Source of the DNA: Oscillospiraceae bacterium
GTDB taxonomy: Bacteria > Bacillota > Clostridia > Oscillospirales > Ruminococcaceae
Direction of reading: 5' to 3'
DNA: 35,744 bases
NCBI GenBank assembly: GCA_015067185.1
Contig: SVMZ01000033.1
Location: 1 to 35,744 of the forward strand
The notes below the pieces were generated by a model. That model saw only the letters and a program-made list of their open reading frames with translations. It was not told the DNA's origin and did no database searches. The first letter of the stretch is position 1, and each line of letters opens with the position of its first letter. Position numbers and translations under genes: made by a program. Shown here in pieces: positions 7,801 to 16,731 of this stretch.

Positions 7801-9003
7801 ATGGGACTTAATGATACAGTCTCTGCCGAGCGGATTCAGATTGGTTTTTTCGGTGCTAGAAATGCCGGTAAATCCAGCCTTGTCAATGCCGTTACCGGTC
7901 AGGATCTTTCTGTTGTTTCCGACGTCAAGGGAACTACCACGGACCCTGTCAAAAAAGCAATGGAACTGCTCCCCCTCGGTCCTGTCGTTATCATCGATAC
8001 GCCAGGTATGGATGATGAAGGCTCTCTGGGCGAAATGCGCGTAAAAAAAGCACAGCGCATTCTCAGCTCCGTTGATATTGCTGTGCTGGTTGCGGATGCC
8101 GCCACAGGCCTCAATGATATTGACCGCACCCTGATCTCTCTGTTCGAGCAGAAAGCCCTTCCCTATGTCATTGCTTTTAACAAGTGCGATCTTCTCCCCT
8201 CTCTGCCGGAAGCTGCCGCCAATACGCTTTATGTCAGTGCAACGGAGAAATATCAAATCAACGAACTCAAGGAACTGATTGCCCATCTCTCTAAAAATGC
8301 AAAGAACTCCCGCAAGCTTGTTTCTGATTTGATCTCGCCCGAGGATCTTATTGTCCTTGTTATCCCCATTGATTCTGCTGCACCAAAAGGACGTCTTATC
8401 CTTCCTCAGCAGCAGACCATGCGCGATATTCTTGATTCCGGCGCAACGGTGGTTGCCTGCCGCGATACGGAACTGCAGCAGACACTTGCCTCTCTCAACA
8501 AAAAGCCCCGTTTGGTCATCACCGATTCGCAGGCTTTCGGCAAAGTCAATAAGCTGACACCTGCGGATATTCCTCTCACCTCTTTCTCCATTCTGTTCGC
8601 CAGATATAAGGGGGACCTCGAGCAGGTGGTACGCGGCGCAGCGCAGCTTGATCATCTGCAGGATGGCGACTGTATTCTCATTTCGGAGGGATGCACCCAC
8701 CATCGTCAGTGCAATGATATTGGCACCGTAAAGCTTCCCGGTTGGATCAAAATCTATACCGGAAAAGATCTTCACTTCTCCTTCACCTCCGGTGGAGATT
8801 TTCCGGAGGATCTTTCCGAATATGCGCTGGTCATTCACTGCGGCGGCTGTATGCTCAACGAGCGCGAGATGAAACGGCGTCTTCACACCGCCGCTGATAG
8901 CACTGTCCCCATGACCAACTACGGTGTGGCCATTGCCCAGATGCACGGTATTCTCAAACGCAGTCTGGAGTCCTTCCCTTCCATTGCCAATCTGCTGGAC
9001 TAA
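7801..9003 (+). CDS. hydF: [FeFe] hydrogenase H-cluster maturation GTPase HydF
   Basis: A 400-aa scaffold GTPase that carries the assembled 2Fe precursor and hands it to apo-hydrogenase. The N-terminal GTPase domain has a P-loop GARNAGKSS (about residues 18-26), a G2-like GTTTDP and G3 DTPGMDD; FNKCD (G4) follows near residue 123. The C-terminal cluster-binding motif is Cys298-x-His300 ... His346-Cys347-x2-Cys350, the HydF signature. GGAG just before the ATG supports the start. The catalytic hydrogenase itself is not in the window. The operon ends in a terminator 20 bp downstream. Confidence 0.96.
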   Translation: MGLNDTVSAERIQIGFFGARNAGKSSLVNAVTGQDLSVVSDVKGTTTDPVKKAMELLPLGPVVIIDTPGMDDEGSLGEMRVKKAQRILSSVDIAVLVADAATGLNDIDRTLISLFEQKALPYVIAFNKCDLLPSLPEAAANTLYVSATEKYQINELKELIAHLSKNAKNSRKLVSDLISPEDLIVLVIPIDSAAPKGRLILPQQQTMRDILDSGATVVACRDTELQQTLASLNKKPRLVITDSQAFGKVNKLTPADIPLTSFSILFARYKGDLEQVVRGAAQLDHLQDGDCILISEGCTHHRQCNDIGTVKLPGWIKIYTGKDLHFSFTSGGDFPEDLSEYALVIHCGGCMLNEREMKRRLHTAADSTVPMTNYGVAIAQMHGILKRSLESFPSIANLLD

Positions 9004-9025
9004 TTCAACATTGTTAAAAACATAC

Positions 9026-9066
9026 TTTTGAGGTATCTGTCTATTGCAGGTACCTCAAAGCTTTTT
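9026..9066 (+). terminator. Terminator of the hyd maturation operon
   Basis: TTTGAGGTA (9027-9035) pairs with TACCTCAAA (9051-9059), and inner CTG/CAG pairs extend the stem, followed by CTTTTT. A second weaker hairpin (ATGGATG 9073-9079 with CATCCAT 9093-9099, then T5) follows, so termination may be doubled. Confidence 0.85.
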
Positions 9067-9132
9067 CTGTACATGGATGGATTTTCGGTATGCATCCATT
9101 TTTCATCCATCTCCTCTTTCTCTTATGGCAAG

Positions 9133-9161
9133 TGGAAAAATTCGGATTTTTATGTTATAAT
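9133..9161 (+). promoter_or_regulatory. Possible promoter of the sigma/anti-sigma pair
   Basis: A perfect TATAAT lies at 9156-9161. Only a poor -35 (TGGAAA, 9133-9138) lies 17 bp upstream. I did not recognise an ECF-type autoregulatory promoter. Confidence 0.4.
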
Positions 9162-9253
9162 TCAAATAATTCTTTTTCTTTTAAGACCTCCGCTAAAAAA
9201 AACGTACTTAATAGTTGAAAACGCTTTGAGGGCAGCGAAAGAAGGTGAACAGC

Positions 9254-9808
9254 ATGGACGATTTAAAACTGATAGAACTCTATTTTCAGAGAGATGAACA
9301 GGCTATCCGGGAAACCGATGCCAAATACGGCAAGCTCTGTCACAGCATCGCATATAACATTCTGAAAAATCACGAGGATTCCGAAGAATGCGTCAACGAT
9401 ACTTATGTGGGAATATGGAATGCAATTCCACCTGTAAAACCCAACAACTTTACGTCCTTTATCTGTAAAATTACAAGAAATCTCTCTCTGAAGTATCTGG
9501 AGTTTTCAACGCGGAAGAAGCGTTCACCGGATATTCTTGTATCACTGGATGAGCTTGCAGCAATATTACCCGATGAGCGTTATTCTCCCGATGTAAGTGA
9601 CGAAGAAACAGGCAAACTGATCAGCAATTTTCTCCGACACCAAAAGGAAGATGCCAGAAATGTTTTTCTTCGCAAATACTACTTTTTCGATTCCATCGAA
9701 GAGATTGCAAACCGTTATGCTTTTACTGAGAGTAAAGTAAAGAATATGTTGTTCTACACCCGAAACAAACTGAAAGATTACCTGATCAAGGAAGGCGTTG
9801 AACTATGA
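9254..9808 (+). CDS. RNA polymerase sigma factor, sigma-70 family (ECF-like)
   Basis: A 184-aa protein with a two-domain ECF layout. Region 2 includes the helix EDSEECVNDTYVGIWNAIPP and the following FICKITRNLSLKYLE, which would bind core polymerase and the -10 element. After an acidic linker, region 4 (SIEEIANRYAFTESKVKNMLFYTRNKLKDYL) is a helix-turn-helix for -35 recognition. GAAGGTG lies 6-7 nt before the ATG at 9254; a GTG at 9245 overlaps that site and is disfavoured. The stop overlaps the next start by 4 bp (ATGA), indicating a coupled regulator pair. The stimulus is unknown. Confidence 0.85.
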   Translation: MDDLKLIELYFQRDEQAIRETDAKYGKLCHSIAYNILKNHEDSEECVNDTYVGIWNAIPPVKPNNFTSFICKITRNLSLKYLEFSTRKKRSPDILVSLDELAAILPDERYSPDVSDEETGKLISNFLRHQKEDARNVFLRKYYFFDSIEEIANRYAFTESKVKNMLFYTRNKLKDYLIKEGVEL

Positions 9809-10989
9809 AAATACCGAGAATTGTCCATGCCATTGGACATATTGATGACGACCTTGTTTCTGCTTCCGCAGAAAACAAGAAAAAGAAACCGCACTGGCTC
9901 AAATGGAGCTCTCTTGCCGCCTGTTTTGCCCTACTTGTAATTGCCGGAGCATTTATCCTTCCCTCTCTTTTGTCTGGGGATCTGCTCTCTTCCATCGCTG
10001 CTGATGCCCGGTACAAAAATTTCTCCATTGAAAGCTCTGACTCTGCTGTCATCTGGCCCTGGGAATACCTGACTCCCTCCGAGAAATATACAAGTACAAA
10101 AATAGATGATATTGAATATCACAGCAGAGGAAACACGGTATCAGAAACGTTGGTAGGTGAAAACATTGGTATTTATACGGTTGTAGGTTATGATGAAATT
10201 AACAACCAAACATATACTATCGAGGCTTCGGCATATAAGCTGAATCATATCTCTTCCAGCCAATTTGTTGCTATAAAACTTGAAGACAGCTATTATGTTT
10301 TTAAAAATGATGAATATGCTCCACCCAACACATTGGGCGAACTTTTGGATCAGGTGGCTTTACCCCAAGTAGTAACCTTAAGCCGCTTTGCCGAAAATGG
10401 CAGTACTCCTGGCAATAAACACTATCGCCTGACCGATGATGACTATGTTTGGAACATCCTTTCACACTGCAGCGATGCACCGTTTATTGATGACCAGAAC
10501 TGGCACGCAGGAGACAGAGAATATATCAGCTTTACCATCACCTCTGAACCACTTGGTGTCTACAAGGTTGCAATGTATATTACTGAAGACGGCTATCTTT
10601 GGACCAATGCCTTCAGTTGGCAATATCTGTTTGATATTGGAGAAGCCGCTGCAAAAGAGATTATCCAATACGCAAAACAAAATTCCGAAAAAGCAGCGTA
10701 TGAGCCCTACAGGAACAGTATTACCGGTACAGTTGTTGAAATAACAGATTCCTATCTCCTTGTAGATGACTCTCTTCTCTGTAAAAATCCTGAAAAGGGT
10801 ATCGTCTATCAAGTGTTGCTGAATGATCTCCGCCTCACCCGTTATGTTGATTATGGAGTCGTTACCCTGGGGGATACCGTGCAGGTCTCCTATGCCGGTG
10901 ATATTGAAAAAGAAAACAACATCATAGACTGCGCTGTATCTATATCCAATGTTGTTATATCCGGTCAGGATATCTTCATTCCTGAATGA
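9805..10989 (+). CDS. Single-pass membrane protein, putative anti-sigma factor
   Basis: A 394-aa protein. The short cytoplasmic N-terminus (AIGHIDDDLVSASAE) resembles the HIDDDL-type start common to clostridial proteins paired with ECF-like sigma factors. One membrane helix spans about residues 38-58 (AACFALLVIAGAFILPSLL), leaving about 330 extracytoplasmic residues. The external part is rich in Tyr/Asp with beta-strand character and ends with a small OB-like segment (GTVVEITDSYLLVDDS... LGDTVQVSYAGD). There is no recognisable zinc anti-sigma (HxxxCxxC) motif. The 4-bp overlap with the sigma factor is the main evidence for the anti-sigma role, which remains inference. Confidence 0.7.
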   Translation: MKIPRIVHAIGHIDDDLVSASAENKKKKPHWLKWSSLAACFALLVIAGAFILPSLLSGDLLSSIAADARYKNFSIESSDSAVIWPWEYLTPSEKYTSTKIDDIEYHSRGNTVSETLVGENIGIYTVVGYDEINNQTYTIEASAYKLNHISSSQFVAIKLEDSYYVFKNDEYAPPNTLGELLDQVALPQVVTLSRFAENGSTPGNKHYRLTDDDYVWNILSHCSDAPFIDDQNWHAGDREYISFTITSEPLGVYKVAMYITEDGYLWTNAFSWQYLFDIGEAAAKEIIQYAKQNSEKAAYEPYRNSITGTVVEITDSYLLVDDSLLCKNPEKGIVYQVLLNDLRLTRYVDYGVVTLGDTVQVSYAGDIEKENNIIDCAVSISNVVISGQDIFIPE

Positions 10990-10990
10990 T

Positions 10991-11025
10991 GAAAAATAGC
11001 AAAGGCAATGCCTTTGCTATTTTTC
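10991..11025 (+). terminator. Terminator after the sigma/anti-sigma pair
   Basis: A perfect 16-bp hairpin: GAAAAATAGCAAAGGC (10991-11006) pairs with GCCTTTGCTATTTTTC (11010-11025) around an AAT loop. A/T-rich ends on both sides allow termination in either direction. Confidence 0.88.
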
Positions 11026-11085
11026 GTCTCTGCTGCCTTTTTTGAAATAATAAAACCACATCTGTTTGCATTCATATTTATATCA

Positions 11086-11114
11086 TTGAAATTTCAATGC
11101 AATTACATTATACT
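11086..11114 (+). promoter_or_regulatory. Promoter of the small-gene operon with palindromic -35 region
   Basis: TTGAAA (11086-11091), a 17-bp spacer and TATACT (11109-11114) form a good promoter. A perfect 14-bp palindrome, ATTGAAATTTCAAT (11085-11098), covers the -35 element and could be an operator for a dimeric repressor. Confidence 0.65.
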
Positions 11115-11154
11115 TATTTTATCTGACTATTTATCCTTTCTATGAGGTGTTGGT

Positions 11155-11589
11155 ATGCTCTCTACCCCACTGGGAAATATTATTATATCTGCCGATGGAA
11201 AACCCTTGGACTATAAGGCAATTCCATTCTCCTTCAACAGACCCCCTGTCTCAGAACATCCCATTGCCGGTTGCTTTCGAATTCATATCGCTGCAAAAGA
11301 TTTCTGCACCATAAGCTGTATACTTGAGTACAACAATCCAGCCATTAAAAACAGCGGTGATTCCGGTGAAAAATACCTGAACGCTGAATTTATTTTGGGA
11401 AATATCATTCTTCACATTGGCATGGAAGATGAGAATCCTGCTTTTGAGTCCGTTAGACTCTCAAACGGGTTAGAATATCGTCTCCTCACCCAGATCAATG
11501 AAGTTGTATTCGGTATTGCATGGACAAATGATTATCATAAATACGATGTAAGAACATGGTTTGCCGCCGATCCCACTATTCTTTTATGA
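11155..11589 (+). CDS. Uncharacterised protein, first gene of a five-gene small operon
   Basis: I do not recognise this 144-aa protein. It has no signal peptide or membrane helix. It is predicted to be mostly beta-strand, with an acidic middle (NAEFILGNIILHIGMEDENP) and an aromatic C-terminus (FGIAWTNDYHKYDVRTWFAADP). A weak GAGGTG site precedes the ATG by about 8 nt. It is the first gene after the promoter at 11086 and lies just upstream of four further small genes on the same strand. A polymorphic-toxin immunity role is possible from the operon style alone and is not demonstrated. Confidence 0.65.
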   Translation: MLSTPLGNIIISADGKPLDYKAIPFSFNRPPVSEHPIAGCFRIHIAAKDFCTISCILEYNNPAIKNSGDSGEKYLNAEFILGNIILHIGMEDENPAFESVRLSNGLEYRLLTQINEVVFGIAWTNDYHKYDVRTWFAADPTILL

Positions 11590-11601
11590 AGGAGAATGAA
11601 T

Positions 11602-12048
11602 ATGAAATTTGAAGATATTTTCACCTCACTTCAGGATACGCTCTCTGATCTTGTCCCTCATTTAAAACCTGCCCCCTTCCAACCGGAAGACACCACTAAT
11701 TACAAATCCATCTGTTTTAATGATCCCCAAGCAGACAACACAGAATGGAAAACATTAATCTCCCCCTATCTTTCCTCTGCCAAAAGTTTTGAAATCCACT
11801 GCTGGTCTGACGAATCGGAAGAACTGGCACTTGCCTTACAATATGGTTCCATCAAACCCTACGACTGGGAATACGGAACTGTCATCTCCGGTTCTGTTAC
11901 ACCTGACTTTATCTCTTTTCTTCTTTCCTTATCCAAACCAGCCAATACCGTATACGCCAATAAAATGATACCGTTTTTCAGCATTTTCCTCGACAACGGC
12001 TTCAGCAGCGAACATTATGGAACAGAAAATTTTATCCGCTTACCATGA
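11602..12048 (+). CDS. Uncharacterised acidic cytoplasmic protein
   Basis: A 148-aa protein that I cannot assign to a family. It begins with an amphipathic helix (FEDIFTSLQDTLSDLV) and has a central segment, SYLSSAKSFEIHCWSDESEELALALQYG-like in layout, with alternating hydrophobic and acidic residues. It ends with FLDNGFSSEHYGTENF. No membrane segments are seen. GGAG at 11591-11594 is 7 nt from the ATG at 11602. The ATG at 11596 is too close to that site. The gene starts 12 bp after the previous stop, so the two are almost certainly co-transcribed. Confidence 0.6.
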   Translation: MKFEDIFTSLQDTLSDLVPHLKPAPFQPEDTTNYKSICFNDPQADNTEWKTLISPYLSSAKSFEIHCWSDESEELALALQYGSIKPYDWEYGTVISGSVTPDFISFLLSLSKPANTVYANKMIPFFSIFLDNGFSSEHYGTENFIRLP

Positions 12049-12078
12049 TATTACCAATAAATAGAGGGAGGGAAAATC

Positions 12079-12498
12079 ATGAAAAAGAAACTCCTCATTG
12101 CTGCCCTTGCCCTTTTCATAATTCTTTTCTCTGCACAGCTTCTTTTCAGAACTACCGGTGGCGATACTTCCGATTTACATCGAATCTCTGGTGCCAGCGA
12201 GCTTTATACAGATGATGAAATTGAACAGATTATGGAGATTGTTGAACAGCATTTCAAAAAAGAATTTAATGGCTGCCGTATGACAGAACTTGAATACAAT
12301 GAATCCTTTTCCCTAAAAGCATGTGATGAGTGGGCCTCCCAATACGCTGCCGACAGAGCCATTGTACTCACCTCATCCTTCTTTGTCGGTCTCTTTGCCG
12401 ACGAAAGTCTCACCACCAACACGACCTACAGAAACTGGCAATGGATTCTCACCAAAAATAACGGCGAACCCTGGATTCTGCAAACCTGGGGATATTAA
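12079..12498 (+). CDS. Uncharacterised exported or membrane-anchored small protein
   Basis: A 139-aa protein starting with KKK and a hydrophobic segment (about residues 5-23) that lacks a lipobox cysteine, so it is a signal peptide or signal anchor. The external domain (ELYTDDEIEQIMEIVEQHF..., FNGCRMTELEYNE, DRAIVLTSSFFV, NTTYRNWQWILTKNNGEPW, ending WGY) has the pattern of a small alpha+beta domain that recurs in secreted proteins of gut Firmicutes. I know no function for it. GGGAGGG sits 5-6 nt before the ATG. It is the third gene of the orphan operon. Confidence 0.65.
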   Translation: MKKKLLIAALALFIILFSAQLLFRTTGGDTSDLHRISGASELYTDDEIEQIMEIVEQHFKKEFNGCRMTELEYNESFSLKACDEWASQYAADRAIVLTSSFFVGLFADESLTTNTTYRNWQWILTKNNGEPWILQTWGY

Positions 12499-12518
12499 TT
12501 TATTTGCGAGGTATTCCT

Positions 12519-12884
12519 ATGTCTGTCTCAAAATTCCCCACTAAAAAACTCCTGCTCTTTCTTGCCCTTTCCGGACTTCTTGCTCTTTTTTGTTACACCA
12601 TCTGGACTGATACCATTTTTTTGCTCGGCGTTGCCGCCATTCTTCTCCATATTTTTAAAAATTTTAGATTCTTTGGTTGGGTCGCCGTCTTACTATATCC
12701 ATTGACCTATTGGCTTGCCCGACTTCTTGATACACCGACACCTCATGGTACTCTTCCCAATAATTTTTATCTCTATTGGTACAGCGGCTATGTTCTTCTC
12801 ACTATAGTTTGTTTTATCACTGAACTGCTGATTCGCCATCGATATCATTCCTTCAAACATCCTTCTCCTGTTGATTCGAGGTAA
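12519..12884 (+). CDS. Uncharacterised small integral membrane protein
   Basis: A 121-aa very hydrophobic protein with about four transmembrane helices: LLLFLALSGLLALFCYTIW, FLLGVAAILLHIF, a Trp/Tyr-rich third helix and YVLLTIVCFITELLI. It ends in a short basic His-rich tail. I see no catalytic or transport motif. GCGAGG at 12506-12511 selects the ATG at 12519; a TTG at 12504 lies upstream of that site. Its stop overlaps the ribosome binding site of the next gene. Confidence 0.65.
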   Translation: MSVSKFPTKKLLLFLALSGLLALFCYTIWTDTIFLLGVAAILLHIFKNFRFFGWVAVLLYPLTYWLARLLDTPTPHGTLPNNFYLYWYSGYVLLTIVCFITELLIRHRYHSFKHPSPVDSR

Positions 12885-12888
12885 TATT

Positions 12889-13404
12889 ATGGGTATTTTT
12901 AAAATTGATGTAGACCAAATGTGTTGGATCGGTGATTCTCAAGATGATCCAACCGATCTCTGCCTCCATGGGCATGTCACGGTTCAAATTGGACAAAATC
13001 ATCTGGAGGCTATTGGTACTGTCAGTGCCACTGCTTTGTATCTGCTGAAAACCCTCTCGCAGGACAAATATATGTCGGAATTTGATATTCAAATGGTTCC
13101 CTGCTGCGGACACTCCCTCTTTGCAGATCAGACGCTTACCAATGTAACTATTTCCGGCTGCCCGTATGGTCTCGACTGGACTACCCTCCATCACGGTACC
13201 ATGATACACCTCCTGATGCCGGACACTACTGAGACAATTGTACCCTTTGCCGATTATCGTGACGAAGTCTTTCGTTTTGCCGACAAGGTAGAACGCTTTT
13301 ACCTTGCCTGCGCTCCCAAAATATTGCCGCAGAACGAATGGGACCGCAACGGCTATATCGCCTTTTGGAACGAGTGGCATCGGCGGCGTAAAATCACCTG
13401 TTAA
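12889..13404 (+). CDS. Uncharacterised protein, last gene of the orphan operon
   Basis: A 171-aa soluble protein not assigned to a family. The N-terminal half is beta-rich (DPTDLCLHGHVTVQIG), includes a CCGH segment, and is followed by an aromatic region. The C-terminal half is a charged helix (DYRDEVFRFADKVERFYLAC) ending in FWNEWHRRRK. GAGGT at 12878-12882 overlaps the preceding stop codon, and the ATG at 12889 follows 7 nt later. It is followed by a terminator that closes the five-gene unit. Confidence 0.6.
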   Translation: MGIFKIDVDQMCWIGDSQDDPTDLCLHGHVTVQIGQNHLEAIGTVSATALYLLKTLSQDKYMSEFDIQMVPCCGHSLFADQTLTNVTISGCPYGLDWTTLHHGTMIHLLMPDTTETIVPFADYRDEVFRFADKVERFYLACAPKILPQNEWDRNGYIAFWNEWHRRRKITC

Positions 13405-13415
13405 TCATACCATTT

Positions 13416-13457
13416 CCGCAGTGTATCTCCTTTATTAGGGTATACACTGCGGATTTT
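13416..13457 (+). terminator. Terminator of the orphan operon
   Basis: CCGCAGTGTAT (13416-13426) pairs with ATACACTGCGG (13442-13452) around a 15-nt loop, followed by ATTTT. Confidence 0.75.
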
Positions 13458-13624
13458 CAACTTTTCGTGTATATTTTTAACAAACCTTTCACAATAGTAT
13501 TATGCACATTTAAAGAAACAAGCGTATAATAAAAAAAGTTTAATTGTAACTTATTTCCTTTTCTCTTACATAGTATACTGCACTTTATATACGACTGTAA
13601 ATTCTCTCGAAAGGCACGATGAAT

Positions 13625-16621
13625 ATGTTGGAATTGAAAAACATCAAAAAAGACTACCCGGCCGGTAACGGCAAGGTAGAAGCCTTGAAAGGCATTTCCC
13701 TGCAGTTCCGCAAATCCGAGTTTGTTTCTATTCTCGGTCAATCCGGCTGCGGTAAAACCACCATGCTGAATATTATTGGCGGTCTGGATGGTTATACCGC
13801 CGGAGATCTTATCATTAATGGCGTTTCCACCAAGGAGTACAAAGATCGCGATTGGGATTCCTACCGAAATCACTCCATCGGCTTTGTTTTCCAAAGCTAC
13901 AATCTGATTCCCCACCAGACCGTCCTCCAGAACGTAGAACTGGCACTCACCCTCTCCGGCGTTTCCAAATCTGAGAGAAAAAGACGCGCGAAAGAGGCAC
14001 TTGAAGAGGTTGGTCTCGGTGATCAGCTGAGCAAAAAGCCAAATGAAATGTCCGGTGGACAGATGCAGCGTGTCGCCATTGCCCGTGCCCTCGTCAATAA
14101 CCCCGACATCATTCTTGCCGATGAACCCACCGGTGCCCTTGACACCGAAACCAGTGTTCAGGTTATGGAGATCTTGAAAAACATCTCCAAAAACAGACTT
14201 ATCATCATGGTTACTCACAATCCTGAGCTTGCTGAAAAATATTCCTCCCGCATTATTAATATGCTGGATGGCGTTATTACCCACGATTCTAAACCTCTTA
14301 CTCCGGAAGAGATTCAGGCTGAGCAGGAGATTTATTCCGCAGTTCAAGGCAAAAGGAAAAAGGTCAAAAAACCCTCTATGTCCTTTGGCACTTCGTTTAT
14401 GCTCTCCCTGAAAAACCTTTTCACCAAAAAAGGTCGTACTACGCTCACTGCCTTTGCCGGCTCCATCGGTATTATCGGCATCGCCTTAATCCTTGCTATC
14501 TCTCAGGGAATGACCACATATATTGATGCTGTTCAGGAAAGCACCTTATCCTCCTATCCTCTCACGCTTGAGGCTTCCACCGTGGAATTAACCTCTCTGA
14601 TGAATGCTTTCATGAATATCGCCTCTGAAGATGAAACACACGAAAATGATGCTGTCTATCAAAAATCGGCATTTTATGATATGATCAATGCCATGAATAA
14701 CATTGAGGAAACCGAAAACGACCTCAAAGCCTTCAACGAATATATTCTGGATAGGATGGACGAGGAAGACTCTGCTCTGGCAGAGGCGATCAATGGTATT
14801 CAATATGCTTACGATCTGGATCTCCTGATTTATACCGAAAATGTGGATGGCGAAATTATCCACTCTGATCTGGAGAAAATCCTCACCGATCTGATGATCG
14901 AATATATCGGTGTTGATATGTCCTCCATGGCCGCTATGTCCCCTATGGGCAGTATGGCTTCCATGGGCTCCATGGGCGGCGGCACTACCCTCTGGCAGGA
15001 GCTTCTCCCCGGTATCGACGGTGCACCGGTCAATGATCTGCTCCTCAACCAGTATGACGTTATCTATGGCTCCTGGCCCAACAGCTATGATGAAGTTGTT
15101 CTTGTTGTAGATGAAAACAACGAAATGGACGACATCACCCTCTATGCCCTCGGTCTTCTCTCCGAAAAGGATATTGATGATCTCGCCAATGCCTCTTTAA
15201 ATAAGGCTCCTATTGAAATCGAAACAAAAGACTGGTCTTATGAGGATATTTGCAATACAGAATATAAAGCTATCCTCAATGCCGATTGTTACCATTACGA
15301 TGAGGCCACCGGATTTTATACTGACCTGAGAGATACTGAAGCCGGACTCCGCTATCTCTACGATAACGCCTTCTCCTTGAAAGTGACCGGTATCATTCGC
15401 CCCAATGAAGATGCGGACACCACCATGCTCACCGGCAATATCTGTTACACCAGTGCTCTTACCAAATACCTCATTGAAAAATCTCAGGCATCTGATGTAA
15501 TTACTGCCCAGCTTGAAAATCCCGACACCGATATCATCTCCGGCCTTCCCTTTGATTCCACTACCGGTACTTTGACAGATACTGAAAAAGAGGAAATCTT
15601 CAGAAACTATATTGCTGATATGGACGAAGCAGAAAAAGCTGCTGCCTATGTATCTATCAACAGTCTTCCCTCTGAAGATTTTGTTCAGCAGCAGATTGAT
15701 GTCACACTCTCTTCCATGACCCGTGAAGACATTGAAAACACCATGATTCAGGGTATGGGAAGCCAAATGAGCATCAGTGCCAATGAAATTGCCTCCTACC
15801 TTGAAAACATGACAGATGAAGAGATCAATGATCTCTTTGCACAGATGATGACGGAGCAAATCAAGACCCAGTATGCCCAGCAGGTTGCGGAACAGATGGC
15901 TGCCATGACTCCCGATCAGCTGGCTGCCGCACTGGATTTTGCGCTCCCCTCCTATACTACCGAGCAGTGTTCCCTCTACTATGATGAAATCATGGTTTTC
16001 TCCGATTCCACTTATGAGGATAATCTCACTGCCATGGGATACATTGACCTTGAATATCCTTCTGTGATGAACATCTATGCCTCTTCTTTTGAAAATAAAG
16101 ATATCATCACCGAAGCCATCGATGAATATAACACCACGGTTGATGAGCTCAAAATGATCAAATATACCGACTATCTCGGCATTATGATGTCTTCCATCAC
16201 CACCATCATTAACGCTATCACTTATGTGCTCATCGCTTTTGTTGCCATTTCTCTGATTGTTTCTTCCATCATGATCGGTGTTATTACCCTGATCTCTGTT
16301 CAGGAACGCACCAAAGAGATCGGTATTCTCCGTGCCATTGGTGCCTCCAAACGGGATGTCTCCGGCATGTTTAATGCAGAAACGGTTATTATCGGCTTCT
16401 CTTCCGGTCTTCTCGGTATTGCGGTCACTTATCTCCTCTGCATCCCGATCAATATGCTGCTGCATCACCTGACAGGCATTGCCAACTTGAAAGCGATTCT
16501 TCCCATTCCCGCAGCAATCATTCTTATTGTTATCAGCATCCTTCTCACGCTGATCTCGGGAATCATCCCCTCCCGCAGCGCCGCAAAAAAAGATCCCGTG
16601 GTTGCACTCAGAACAGAATAA
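13625..16621 (+). CDS. ABC transporter, fused ATPase and FtsX-type permease with large external domain
   Basis: A single chain of about 1000 aa. Residues 1-230 are an LolD/MacB-type ATPase: Walker [10 protein letters not shown] (near 40), signature MSGGQMQR (near 143), Walker [13 protein letters not shown], and a VTHN H-loop. A first membrane helix ([18 protein letters not shown]) follows near residue 280. Next come about 550 extracytoplasmic residues and three C-terminal FtsX helices from about 860 to 990 ([49 protein letters not shown]), ending [14 protein letters not shown]. The topology is that of MacB-like mechanotransmission exporters. The external domain includes a Met-rich run. GAAAGG at 13609-13614 is 10 nt from the ATG at 13625; an in-frame ATG at 13619 is only 4 nt away. 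Substrate unknown. Confidence 0.88.
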   Translation: MLELKNIKKDYPAGNGKVEALKGISLQFRKSEFVSILGQSGCGKTTMLNIIGGLDGYTAGDLIINGVSTKEYKDRDWDSYRNHSIGFVFQSYNLIPHQTVLQNVELALTLSGVSKSERKRRAKEALEEVGLGDQLSKKPNEMSGGQMQRVAIARALVNNPDIILADEPTGALDTETSVQVMEILKNISKNRLIIMVTHNPELAEKYSSRIINMLDGVITHDSKPLTPEEIQAEQEIYSAVQGKRKKVKKPSMSFGTSFMLSLKNLFTKKGRTTLTAFAGSIGIIGIALILAISQGMTTYIDAVQESTLSSYPLTLEASTVELTSLMNAFMNIASEDETHENDAVYQKSAFYDMINAMNNIEETENDLKAFNEYILDRMDEEDSALAEAINGIQYAYDLDLLIYTENVDGEIIHSDLEKILTDLMIEYIGVDMSSMAAMSPMGSMASMGSMGGGTTLWQELLPGIDGAPVNDLLLNQYDVIYGSWPNSYDEVVLVVDENNEMDDITLYALGLLSEKDIDDLANASLNKAPIEIETKDWSYEDICNTEYKAILNADCYHYDEATGFYTDLRDTEAGLRYLYDNAFSLKVTGIIRPNEDADTTMLTGNICYTSALTKYLIEKSQASDVITAQLENPDTDIISGLPFDSTTGTLTDTEKEEIFRNYIADMDEAEKAAAYVSINSLPSEDFVQQQIDVTLSSMTREDIENTMIQGMGSQMSISANEIASYLENMTDEEINDLFAQMMTEQIKTQYAQQVAEQMAAMTPDQLAAALDFALPSYTTEQCSLYYDEIMVFSDSTYEDNLTAMGYIDLEYPSVMNIYASSFENKDIITEAIDEYNTTVDELKMIKYTDYLGIMMSSITTIINAITYVLIAFVAISLIVSSIMIGVITLISVQERTKEIGILRAIGASKRDVSGMFNAETVIIGFSSGLLGIAVTYLLCIPINMLLHHLTGIANLKAILPIPAAIILIVISILLTLISGIIPSRSAAKKDPVVALRTE

Positions 16622-16628
16622 ATTTTCT

Positions 16629-16660
16629 GAGACAGTCTTTTCGGAGACTGTCTCTTCTTT
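16629..16660 (+). terminator. Terminator after the ABC transporter
   Basis: GAGACAGTCT (16629-16638) pairs perfectly with AGACTGTCTC (16645-16654) around a 6-nt loop, followed by TTCTTT. Confidence 0.82.
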
Positions 16661-16670
16661 GCAGAATATC

Positions 16671-16699
16671 TTGCTTTTCTTTTACTGACTTGTTATAAT
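16671..16699 (+). promoter_or_regulatory. Promoter of the lipoprotein gene
   Basis: TTGCTT (16671-16676), a 17-bp spacer and a perfect TATAAT (16694-16699) lie 32 bp before the start codon. Confidence 0.6.
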
Positions 16700-16731
16700 G
16701 ATATTACAACTATGTGTTCAGGAGGATCTGT

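Noticed and set aside
7762..8946. A 394-codon open frame on the - strand
   Set aside because: It is antisense to hydF with its intact GTPase and cluster motifs; no start signals.
13525..13579. Promoter of the ABC transporter gene (TATAAT at 13525, TATACT at 13574)
   Set aside because: Neither -10-like hexamer has a convincing -35 at 16-18 bp, so no promoter was annotated.
15197..16468. A 423-codon open frame on the - strand
   Set aside because: It is antisense to the ABC transporter's external and FtsX regions; its His/Asn/Gly-rich translation is characteristic of reverse shadow frames here.
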